From positions 522,433-586,432 of the forward strand of contig JARKOC010000177.1 in NCBI GenBank assembly GCA_029975915.1: DNA of 64,000 nt, read 5' to 3'. This stretch comes from Bryobacteraceae bacterium (GTDB lineage: Bacteria > Acidobacteriota > Terriglobia > Bryobacterales > Bryobacteraceae). The translations under genes and the position numbers were made by a program. Shown here piece after piece: positions 51,613 to 59,153 of this stretch (position 1 is its first letter; each line of letters opens with the position of its first letter). A model generated the notes under the pieces. That model had not been told where the DNA came from. It worked only from the letters and a program-made list of their open reading frames with translations, and searched no databases.

Positions 51613-52529
51613 TGCGGCGGACCCTTCCCATCCTGGTCACGCTCGCCGCCACCTTGGCGGCCGCCCCGCCCGAAGCAGGTCCAGTGCGCCGAACGACGGC
51701 ATGGATTGGCGCCAGCGAAAGTGGGCTGTGTCAGGCGGTCATCAAGGCCGAAGGCAAGCCTTCTCCCATCGTTCGCTGCCTCAAGCCTTCAGACAGCCTC
51801 ATGCTGCTCGTCGTCGTGGACCTCACCGGAGACCTCAACCTCATAAACGAAGCCCGCAACGCCCTCGCCACCCAGTTCGCCGAACTGCCCGGCCAGATCT
51901 GGACCGCCGCGTTGTCCGCCCAGGATGGACTCCACGTTCTCTCGGATCCAGGCCCGGATCCATCTGCGACCGTTAGTGCCATCCGCAACGCCCGCACAAC
52001 CGGAGCCGCCGGCTTGCTCGAAGCTATGGAGCCGGCTTCAAAACTCGCCTCGGCGATCCTGGCCAAGTCGCCAGTCCGGATGGCGATCCTGCATATCTCC
52101 GACTCCAACATCTACGGCTATCGCGAGGACTACACCAACCCAGTCATCAACTATTCGGATAGCCGCGACTTGTCCCGCCGTTTCCCCGACGCGCTCATCC
52201 GCGAACGGACAGCAAAACTCGCCGCCAATCTCGCTGGCTACGACGCTCCGGTCTACATGGTTCACCTGGCATATCTGCGCGACCGGCTCAACGAGGCATA
52301 CCAATTGGGATTGCGCCAAGCCGTCGAAGCCACAGGCGGCACAGCTTACTTTTGCCGGTCCCAGGCGGAGATCACTTCGTCTATTAGCGCCGCACTGGCC
52401 CGTATTCGCTCCCATTACGCCATTGATTTCTTGCTGCCAAAGGACCTGCCCCGGCAGTTCACAATCGAACTTGCCGCACCAGGTCTCAACCCAGAATTCC
52501 GCTCGCGCTTTTCTCTCGGACAGAAGTAG
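51612..52529 (+). CDS. Secreted VWFA-related domain protein
   Basis: 305 residues from the ATG overlapping the barrel gene stop. MRRTLPILVTLAATLAAAPP is a signal peptide. The remainder resembles the VWFA-related proteins of Acidobacteria: LMLLVVVDLTGDLNLINEAR at the usual MIDAS position (DxTxD rather than DxSxS), FAELPGQIWTAALSAQD, KSPVRMAILHISDSN and a final SHYAIDFLLPKD segment. The degenerate MIDAS suggests weak or absent metal binding. It is coupled to the barrel and precedes the coiled-coil gene by 15 bases, so the three should form one envelope complex. Confidence 0.75.
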   Translation: MRRTLPILVTLAATLAAAPPEAGPVRRTTAWIGASESGLCQAVIKAEGKPSPIVRCLKPSDSLMLLVVVDLTGDLNLINEARNALATQFAELPGQIWTAALSAQDGLHVLSDPGPDPSATVSAIRNARTTGAAGLLEAMEPASKLASAILAKSPVRMAILHISDSNIYGYREDYTNPVINYSDSRDLSRRFPDALIRERTAKLAANLAGYDAPVYMVHLAYLRDRLNEAYQLGLRQAVEATGGTAYFCRSQAEITSSISAALARIRSHYAIDFLLPKDLPRQFTIELAAPGLNPEFRSRFSLGQK

Positions 52530-52544
52530 AATGGAGACCCACAC

Positions 52545-53384
52545 ATGAAAGCCGCGCGTTATGCCGTTATGCTGTTGGCCGTGGCCACTGCGGTCTTTCT
52601 CATCTGGTCGCTCTGGCTGCTGAACCAGAACCGCCTGCTGCTCGCCCAAGCCTCCTCCCAAGCCGCTGTGGCCAAAGCATTGGAAACCAGGGCCGCTGCC
52701 GCGGAAGCTGATAACATTGCGCTGCGCCAGAAGCTCGCGGCTGAGGGAATCGAGGCGCCTGCCCCCTCGGGCGTATCAAGTTCTTCACTGCGCGCGGCTG
52801 AGACGGCTCGCGCCGAAACTGTGCGCGCCCTAGCCGATCTGCAGAAACGTTATGACGCTCTGCAATCGCAAATCCAGAGCCTCCAACTCGCCAAATCCGA
52901 GCTCGAATCCACGATCGAGTCAGTCCGCTCTGAACGGCGCCGGCTCTCGGCGTCTGAGAGCGAACTGAAGGATGCCCTGGCGTCCTCGCGCCGCGTCGTG
53001 GAAGCCATGGAAGGCGAACTGAAAGCGAAAAACGAGCGCATCGCCTCGATGGAGTCAGAATTGCGCCGCGTCCGCGACTCCATCGCCGCCGACAACCGCC
53101 GCTCGTCTCAGGTCGGCGCCATTCTTGGCTCATTCGAGGACCTCAACCGCCGCCGCGAGAACACGCTCACCAGCCTCCAACGGCGCTTCCGGGATCTGAC
53201 GGACGCCTACCGCGCCCTGGCTCTTCGTCTTGACACTCAGCGCGACAGCCAGACTCCCTTGCAGATCACCTCCTCCGAGGTCTCGCGCATCACCAGCGCC
53301 GTCCAATCAGCGGAGGATGAACTCCGCCAGCTATCAACTCTCAACGCCGAATCGCAACGCCTCACCCAGCGATTGCGGAACTAG
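52545..53384 (+). CDS. Membrane-anchored coiled-coil protein
   Basis: 279 residues. One N-terminal helix (about 7-27, YAVMLLAVATAVFLIWSLWL) anchors the protein. The rest is nearly all heptad coiled coil, with ADLQKRYDALQSQIQSLQLA, ELESTIESVRSERRRL and MESELRRVRDSIAADNRR. No catalytic motif is seen. It may span the periplasm and link the barrel/VWFA pair to the cytoplasmic membrane. The final codons overlap the convergent YkgJ-type gene by four bases. Confidence 0.72.
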   Translation: MKAARYAVMLLAVATAVFLIWSLWLLNQNRLLLAQASSQAAVAKALETRAAAAEADNIALRQKLAAEGIEAPAPSGVSSSSLRAAETARAETVRALADLQKRYDALQSQIQSLQLAKSELESTIESVRSERRRLSASESELKDALASSRRVVEAMEGELKAKNERIASMESELRRVRDSIAADNRRSSQVGAILGSFEDLNRRRENTLTSLQRRFRDLTDAYRALALRLDTQRDSQTPLQITSSEVSRITSAVQSAEDELRQLSTLNAESQRLTQRLRN

Positions 53385-53977
53385 TGTTCACCAGGATCTT
53401 CCGCCAACAGCGCAAGGGCCACAATGGTCTCCGGGCGCGAGTCCCCCTCGCCCCAATCCCCATTAACCTCAATCTCGTAGCGCGACATCTCATCCGCAGG
53501 CACCCCCTCATAGCAGAGATCGCACGGTCCGCTTGTCGTTCCCCCAATCCGGATTAGCGGTCCGTACAGCCTGCACGCCGCCGGCCGGTGTTTCCTGAGC
53601 AGACAGACTCCCCTTTCCGGATCAAGAACGGGACACGCCGGCCCCCTCCATCTTGCGAAAAACCAGAGTCGCAAACCTATGTCCGCCGTCAACTCGCCCT
53701 TCTCCAAATCCCCAGGGAACCGCAGTTCGGCCGCCTCCCGATTACTCTTCGCCCGTTCCAGGATCCCGTCCGCCAATTCCCTCGGCGCTCCGGCCAGCCC
53801 TCGTCTCAGACGAGCCGCGTCGGCCTGCGTGATGGCGAACGGGCGCTGGCAGCAGCCATCGCATCCCGGCTTGCAGGCGATCAGATCGCCCCCAAGGCGG
53901 CATGCTTTGCGGAACGCACGCTCAATCGCCAATAACGCTTTCCACTCTTCCACGTCTATCTTCCCTGCCAGGGCCAT
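53381..53977 (-). CDS. YkgJ-family cysteine cluster protein
   Basis: 198 residues. The family pattern of cysteines is present: Cys35, Cys39, Cys42 and Cys43 in IACKPGCDGCCQRPFAI, then Cys residues in GPACPVLDPERGVCLLRKH, PAACRLYGP and GPCDLCYEG. These probably bind zinc or an iron-sulfur cluster. No biochemical role is established for the family. It is a single minus-strand gene, convergent with the coiled-coil gene and divergent from the M13 peptidase. Confidence 0.82.
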   Translation of the reverse strand: MALAGKIDVEEWKALLAIERAFRKACRLGGDLIACKPGCDGCCQRPFAITQADAARLRRGLAGAPRELADGILERAKSNREAAELRFPGDLEKGELTADIGLRLWFFARWRGPACPVLDPERGVCLLRKHRPAACRLYGPLIRIGGTTSGPCDLCYEGVPADEMSRYEIEVNGDWGEGDSRPETIVALALLAEDPGEH

Positions 53978-54031
53978 CCGGCCCCGGTCCCGCCGGAGTG
54001 CGAAAATACCAATAGGTTAACGTCTCACACC

Positions 54032-56050
54032 ATGATGCGACTCATCCTCCTCCTCGTGCTGCTGACCGCTGCGGCGGCCGCGCAACCACCCCTGTCCAGC
54101 GGCATCGACACCGCCGCCATGGACCGCACCTGCAAGCCCTGTGACGACTTCTGGCGTTTCGCCAACGGCGGTTGGGTCGACAAGAACCCCATCCCCGCTC
54201 GATACTCCAACTGGGGCACCTTCACCGTCCTCCAGGAAGGCAACCGTGAACGCCTCCGCGTCATCCTCGAACAGGCTGCCGCCAACCGCAACGCCGCCTC
54301 ATCAGCCGATCAGAAGCGAATCGGTGATTTCTACGCATCCTGTATGGATACCAATGCGATTGACGCGCTAGGGTCAAAACCCATCGAGCCGCTGCTGGCC
54401 CGGATCAAGAACCTGAAGTCGTCTGCCGAGGTCCGCGCCTTACTGGTCGAGCTCCAGCGCGAAAACCCGATCGCTCCTTTTGGGTTCTTCGGGTCGCCCG
54501 ACCTGAAAAATAGCAAGGAAGTGATCGTCAACGTCAGCGCCGGCGGTCTATCGCTTCCCGAACGCGACTACTACTTTAAGGACGACGAACGCACCAAGAA
54601 GATCCGCGAGGAGTTTCTGAAGCACATCGCCAAGACCTTTGAACTGCTTGGCGACTCCCCCGAAACAGCCGCGGCCGCCGCGAAAACGGTCTCGGACTTT
54701 GAAACGGTCCTCGCCCAGGCCACCATGACCAACGTTCAGCGCCGCGACCCTTACGCCCGTTACCACAAGATGGACATCGCCGGACTCTCCACCCTATCTC
54801 CATCAGTGGATTGGAAGGCGCTGTACAAACTCTTCAACATCGCTGAATCAACCCCCGTCAACGTTTCGGAGCCAGAGTTCATCAAGACCGTCGAAACCCA
54901 GTTCTCGTCCGCGCCCCTCGACACCTGGAAGACCTGGATCCGGTGGCGCGTTGCGTCGTCAGCATCCCCTCACCTCTCTAAGCCGTTCCGCGACGAGAAC
55001 TTCCGTTTCTCCAGCACTGTGCTCACCGGCGCCACCGAGCAGTTGCCCCGCTGGCAGCAGTGCGCCAATACCACCGACCGCATCCTGGGAGATTCCCTTG
55101 GCCGCCTTTTCGTCGAAAAACACTTCCCGCCCGAGGCCAAGAAGCGGATGAACCAGCTCGTCGAAAACCTCCGCGCCACCCTCCGCGAGGAGCTCGAAAC
55201 CGCCACTTGGCTTGCGCCTGAAACCAAGAAGAATGCCGTCGCCAAGCTGAACGCCTTCGTGGCCAAGATCGGCTACCCCGACCGCTGGCGCGATTACTCC
55301 GCCATGAAGATCGATGGAGCCAACTACTTCCGGAACATGCGCGCCGCGGCCGTCTTCATGCGCGACTACCAGATGGCCAAAATCGGCAAGCCCGTGGACC
55401 GCAACGACTGGGGGATGACGCCCCCCACCGTCAACGCATACTACAGCCCGCTCATGAATGAGATCGCCTTCCCTGCCGGCATCCTCCAGTCGCCGTTCTT
55501 CGACCTCTCGGCTGACGACGCGGCCAATTACGGCGCCATCGGCGTCGTCATCGGCCACGAGATGGGTCATGGCTTCGACGACCAGGGCTCCAAGTTCGAC
55601 GCCGAAGGCAACCTCAAGAACTGGTGGACACCCGAGGACCGCAAGAAATTCGACGAGCGGGCCGCCTGCGTCATCGACCAGTTCAACACCCTTGATGTCG
55701 GCGACGGCCTCCGCCACAACGGAAAACTTGTCGTCGGCGAGGCGCTCGGCGACCTTGGCGGCTTAACGCTCGCCTATAAAGCCTACAAGCGTTCTCTCGG
55801 CGGCAAACCAGGCCCGGTCATGGACGGCTTCACTGCCGATCAGCGCTTCTTCCTCGCCTTCGCCCGCGTCTGGGCCCGCACCCACCGTCCGGAGGATCTC
55901 CAACTCCGCCTGAAGACCGACCCCCATCCGATCGCCAAGTTCCGCACTATCGGTACGCTCCAGAACAGCCCCGAATTCCATAAGGCCTTTTCCTGCAAAC
56001 TCGGCGACCCCATGGTCCGCCCGCCGGAGAAACAGTGCAAGCTGTGGTAG
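54032..56050 (+). CDS. M13-family (neprilysin/PepO-like) metallopeptidase
   Basis: 672 residues with a signal peptide (MMRLILLLVLLTAAAAAQP), so exported. The N-terminal M13 helical domain begins at DTAAMDRTCKPCDDFWRFAN. The zinc site is HEMGH (His509, Glu510, His513) in GVVIGHEMGHGFDDQGSKFD, and the third ligand is Glu in VVGEALGDLGGL. VNAYYSPLMNEIAFPAGIL is the substrate-binding NAYY block. It ends with the family CxLW motif (EKQCKLW). The enzyme degrades short peptides in the periplasm or outside. A hairpin follows its stop. Confidence 0.95.
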   Translation: MMRLILLLVLLTAAAAAQPPLSSGIDTAAMDRTCKPCDDFWRFANGGWVDKNPIPARYSNWGTFTVLQEGNRERLRVILEQAAANRNAASSADQKRIGDFYASCMDTNAIDALGSKPIEPLLARIKNLKSSAEVRALLVELQRENPIAPFGFFGSPDLKNSKEVIVNVSAGGLSLPERDYYFKDDERTKKIREEFLKHIAKTFELLGDSPETAAAAAKTVSDFETVLAQATMTNVQRRDPYARYHKMDIAGLSTLSPSVDWKALYKLFNIAESTPVNVSEPEFIKTVETQFSSAPLDTWKTWIRWRVASSASPHLSKPFRDENFRFSSTVLTGATEQLPRWQQCANTTDRILGDSLGRLFVEKHFPPEAKKRMNQLVENLRATLREELETATWLAPETKKNAVAKLNAFVAKIGYPDRWRDYSAMKIDGANYFRNMRAAAVFMRDYQMAKIGKPVDRNDWGMTPPTVNAYYSPLMNEIAFPAGILQSPFFDLSADDAANYGAIGVVIGHEMGHGFDDQGSKFDAEGNLKNWWTPEDRKKFDERAACVIDQFNTLDVGDGLRHNGKLVVGEALGDLGGLTLAYKAYKRSLGGKPGPVMDGFTADQRFFLAFARVWARTHRPEDLQLRLKTDPHPIAKFRTIGTLQNSPEFHKAFSCKLGDPMVRPPEKQCKLW

Positions 56051-56075
56051 TTGACCCACAAGACGAGCAAAACCA

Positions 56076-56100
56076 AAGAGGCCGCTTCGCGCGGCCTCTT
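56076..56100 (+). terminator. Hairpin after the M13 peptidase gene
   Basis: AAGAGGCCGC (56076-56085) and GCGGCCTCTT (56091-56100) form a perfect 10-bp stem with a five-base loop, 26 bases after the peptidase stop. Only a pyrimidine-rich stretch, not a true U-tract, follows. Confidence 0.6.
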
Positions 56101-56128
56101 CGCTTCCGCCTTTGATATGATCCTACGC

Positions 56129-57343
56129 ATGACCCGCCTTCTTATCCTTTTGCTCCTTGTGTGTTCGGCCACCGTGGCCGCCGAACCGAAGTTCGTTTCG
56201 CTTTTCGATGGAAAGACCCTAAAGGGCTGGCAGCAATGCAACGGACAGGCGAAGTATGAGGTGGTGAAGGGCATGATCGTCGGCACCACCGCCGAGGGCA
56301 GTCCCAATAGCTTCCTTTGCACAACGCGGGAGTACGGCGATTTTGTTCTCGAGTTCGAAACGATGACCGATCCATCGTTGAATTCCGGCGTCCAGATCCG
56401 CTCCCACCGCTACGCCGAGGGCGCCGTCACCCCCATCTTCGACGGCAAACAAATCGTCGCCAAGCCGCAGCCCGCCGGCCGCGTCTACGGCTACCAGGTC
56501 GAAATCGCCAACGAAAAGTCCGGCGCCTCGGGCGGCATCTACGACGAAGCCCGCCGTGCCTGGCTGCACAACATCGCCTCGGACCCTGTGGCCAGCAAAG
56601 CATTCAAAGACAACCAATGGAACAGGTACAGGATCGAAGCCATCGGCGACCGCATGAGGGTCTGGATCAACGGCATTCCGTGCGCCGATCTGACAGATCC
56701 CATCGATCAGTCAGGCTTCATCGCCCTCCAGGTTCACTCTTACAAAGGCGAAAAGCCCGCTCAAGTCCGCTGGCGCAACATCCGCATCCAGGACCTCGGC
56801 CGCCACGTCTGGAAGCCGGTCTGGGACGGTAAGTCGATGAAAGGATGGACGCCGCGAGGCGGCGGCAAATGGACCATCGAAGACGGCGCCTTCCATGCCG
56901 TCTCCATCGACGGCAATACCAATGTGGGCTTCATGGTCTCCGATCTGTCCCTGAAGGACTTCACCTTCCGTATCAAGACCAAGATCACAAAGGGCAACAG
57001 CGGCGTCTTCGTCCGCACGAACCCTGAAAACATGGCCTCCTACGAGATCGAACTCGATGCCGAAAAACGCACCGGCGGCTTCTGGGAGACCGGTCCCGGC
57101 GGCCGCGCCTGGGTGACGGGCCCCGAAGACAACGCCGCCTGCTTCAAAGACGATTGGAACACGATCTACGCATCGCTCCACGGCCACAAAATCGTCTTTC
57201 ACGTCAACGGCGTCAAGACCGTCGATCTGCCGGACGATACTAAGGGCCGTCTCGAAGGCGTGATCGCGCTTCAGGTCCATGGACGCATGCCGACCGAGGT
57301 GTGGTTTAAGGACATCGAGATTTTGGTTCCTGAAAAGAAATAG
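56129..57343 (+). CDS. Secreted protein with two DUF1080 (3-keto-disaccharide hydrolase-like) domains
   Basis: 404 residues from the ATG at 56129 (56117 is an alternative). MTRLLILLLLVCSATVAAEP is a signal peptide. The first DUF1080 unit (about 22-205) starts KFVSLFDGKTLKGWQQCNG and has SGVQIRSHRY; the second (about 210-404) starts WKPVWDGKSMKGWTPRGGG and has SGVFVRTNPEN. The concanavalin-like fold binds or cleaves sugars; some members hydrolyse 3-ketodisaccharides. Tandem duplication within one chain is less common than the single unit. The frame also extends upstream to 56051 across the terminator hairpin, which I reject. Confidence 0.85.
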   Translation: MTRLLILLLLVCSATVAAEPKFVSLFDGKTLKGWQQCNGQAKYEVVKGMIVGTTAEGSPNSFLCTTREYGDFVLEFETMTDPSLNSGVQIRSHRYAEGAVTPIFDGKQIVAKPQPAGRVYGYQVEIANEKSGASGGIYDEARRAWLHNIASDPVASKAFKDNQWNRYRIEAIGDRMRVWINGIPCADLTDPIDQSGFIALQVHSYKGEKPAQVRWRNIRIQDLGRHVWKPVWDGKSMKGWTPRGGGKWTIEDGAFHAVSIDGNTNVGFMVSDLSLKDFTFRIKTKITKGNSGVFVRTNPENMASYEIELDAEKRTGGFWETGPGGRAWVTGPEDNAACFKDDWNTIYASLHGHKIVFHVNGVKTVDLPDDTKGRLEGVIALQVHGRMPTEVWFKDIEILVPEKK

Positions 57344-57665
57344 CCCCTGATTCCGATTTGTCTAGCGGGAGCCGGGCCTTGGTCCGGCTCTTCCGCATTT
57401 GAGGGGTGAATCTGCCGCATGGGCTCCTTTGCGCGTGGCTGTGCTTCTCTCCCCGGCTACGGCGTCAACGTGGTTGGACATCACGCTCCGGCCGTGAAGC
57501 GGCTCTCCAACACGAAGCTGCACTCACTTTGAAAGCGAACGAATCGTGTCTTCGTTTAGGCGAACGATCTACAGAGACCCCATTCGCGGAACTGTTCGCG
57601 AATGCGCTGCTGAGTCTCGGTTCAGAATGGACAGCACGGTGGCACCGCTTGGGGGATCGGGTGCG
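57344..57665. other. 322-base gap between the DUF1080 and VOC genes
   Basis: The region holds the DUF1080 terminator and, further on, a perfect 8-bp inverted repeat (CATTCGCG, 57581-57588, with CGCGAATG, 57597-57604). A 37-codon frame beginning at 57419 has no recognisable relative and is not called. I see no RNA gene or transposon end. Confidence 0.5.
57369..57390 (+). terminator. Hairpin downstream of the DUF1080 gene
   Basis: GAGCCGGGCC and GGTCCGGCTC pair (one G-U wobble) around a very short loop, 25 bases past the stop. TTCC and a short T-run follow. It should terminate the plus-strand gene and perhaps also the convergent VOC gene. Confidence 0.55.
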
Positions 57666-58118
57666 TTATTCCGCAGCCGCGGCCTCGAGCGTAGCGATAT
57701 CGAACTTCACCATCTGCATCATCGCCGCCATCGCAGCCGGATGCTTCAGGTACTGGCCGATCTTCTCCGGAACAATCTGCCAGCAGAGGCCAAACCTGTC
57801 GGTCAACCAGCCGCAAGCCATGGGCTGGCCGCCCTCGAGCAGTTGGTCCCAGTAACGGTCAAGCTCGGCCTGATCTTTGCAGGCGACCGAGAACGAGAAG
57901 GCGGGCGTGAGGGCGTGAGCCGGACCGCCGTTGAGAAACGTCATTTGCTGGCCCATCAGTTCGATGGTGATGGTTGCAATCTTGCCCGCGGGCCAGGGTC
58001 CTACGCCACTGGAACGCAACTCATCCACCTTCTTCGACCCCGGGAACACCGAGAGGTAAAACTCTGCGGCGTCTTCGGCGTTGTCGTTGAACCACAGAAA
58101 CGGCGTGACCTTTTTCAT
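57666..58118 (-). CDS. VOC-family (PhnB/glyoxalase-like) protein
   Basis: 150 residues. The PhnB-like VOC fold is indicated by KKVTPFLWFNDNAEDAAEFYL at the start, TITIELMGQQMTFLNGGPAH and FGLCWQIVPEKIGQYL near the end. Relatives are often annotated as 3-demethylubiquinone-9 3-methyltransferase, but their activity is generally unproven. The gene stands alone on the minus strand. Confidence 0.87.
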   Translation of the reverse strand: MKKVTPFLWFNDNAEDAAEFYLSVFPGSKKVDELRSSGVGPWPAGKIATITIELMGQQMTFLNGGPAHALTPAFSFSVACKDQAELDRYWDQLLEGGQPMACGWLTDRFGLCWQIVPEKIGQYLKHPAAMAAMMQMVKFDIATLEAAAAE

Positions 58119-58269
58119 GCTCCAGCCTCCAGACCGTTAGTATGCAGCCTCACTGCCGTCAGGAGCCAGCGCAAAGTGTGAATCCCCGGAAAAGAAGGGA
58201 CAGTTTGCCGGCGAAGTTGCTGATTCGAAGCTGAGAATTGATTGACTTTCGATGTGATTGTATGTGGGC

Positions 58270-58325
58270 GCTGCAGTGGGGCGGGATACAATCCCGCCCA
58301 GGCGCGTAGGAGGCGCCGCTGCAGC
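58270..58325. repeat. Cloverleaf-like palindromic element
   Basis: An outer 7-bp stem (GCTGCAG, 58270-58276, with CTGCAGC, 58319-58325) encloses two hairpins: GGGCGGGAT/ATCCCGCCC (58279-58287 with 58291-58299) and GGCGC/GCGCC (58301-58305 with 58313-58317). All stems are perfect. It lies in the 298-base gap between two minus-strand genes. The form resembles a REP/MITE-like or structured RNA element. Whether it is repeated elsewhere cannot be seen in this window. Confidence 0.5.
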
Positions 58326-58416
58326 TATGAAGCAGTTTATCGGGTGCGCCATCGACAAGAAGTTTTCGGTGTTCGTGGTAATGAATGAGCTGTGCGCGAG
58401 CTGTTCGCCTGATCAC

Positions 58417-59049
58417 TTACTTGTTCATAGCCACGGCCAGACCTTCGCGCGTGATCCGTTCGAGCGTGATGCGCGGGCAGACGTGATTGCTCAGGTAGTC
58501 AAGAACGGTGGAAGCAAGCCTGCGTATGTACTTCTCGACGGCGGGGTCGAGGCAGGCGCCTGATTCGTCGAACACTTTCTGGACATTCGCCACTGAGACC
58601 GGTGTCGGCAAGGGTAGGCCGCCGACATGTGAGACAACACCCCGGAGCGCCTCCAAGGATTTAATTGCACCGATAGCGCCCGCGGCGACACCCATCAGGC
58701 CAACCGGCTTGCCAGCGAGAGGTGAAGGAAACCCCATGTTTTCGATGGCCAGTTTGATGACTGACGAAAACGACCCGTGGTATTCGGGAGTGACAAGAAC
58801 GGCGGCAGCCGAGGCGGCAATGCGCGCTTGAAGTTCAAGAGGGCCAGGAGATCTTAGGTCGATGCCGGGCATGGGGAGATCGAGGGTGGCAGGGTCGATC
58901 AAATCCGGGGTGACGCCCAGGCGGGCGAATTCATCCGCGAGCAGGGCAGCGGCCTTGGAGGAGTAATTGCCGGGGCGGACGCTGCCAATAAGGATGGAGA
59001 TTTTAACGTCTTGGGGCGGAGGCTGCATATTCAGTTGGATGAGCGGCAT
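58417..59049 (-). CDS. NADPH-dependent FMN reductase family protein
   Basis: 210 residues (203 if the Met at 59028 is used). The flavodoxin-like fold has the phosphate loop LIGSVRPGNYSSKAA and the FMN-site block TPEYHGSFSSVIKLAIENMG, followed by GKPVGLMGVAAGAIGA. Members reduce FMN, quinones or metal ions with NADPH in the cytoplasm. The C-terminus (residues 165-210) goes beyond the minimal family. The neighbours give no substrate hint. Confidence 0.88.
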   Translation of the reverse strand: MPLIQLNMQPPPQDVKISILIGSVRPGNYSSKAAALLADEFARLGVTPDLIDPATLDLPMPGIDLRSPGPLELQARIAASAAAVLVTPEYHGSFSSVIKLAIENMGFPSPLAGKPVGLMGVAAGAIGAIKSLEALRGVVSHVGGLPLPTPVSVANVQKVFDESGACLDPAVEKYIRRLASTVLDYLSNHVCPRITLERITREGLAVAMNK

Positions 59050-59121
59050 TGGTGAGGCGACTCGCCCACAGAGGGGTGGATGGGAATTCTTATGACCGGC
59101 TCAGTTCAGCCGCTTTTGGCT

Positions 59122-59127
59122 TATACT
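59122..59127 (+). promoter_or_regulatory. Candidate -10 element of the DUF1549/1553-DUF1501 operon
   Basis: TATACT lies 26 bases before the ATG at 59154, which would give a leader of about 19 bases. No matching -35 was found. Confidence 0.35.
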
Positions 59128-59153
59128 AGACGGCAATCTGGGTTTTCACGTTT

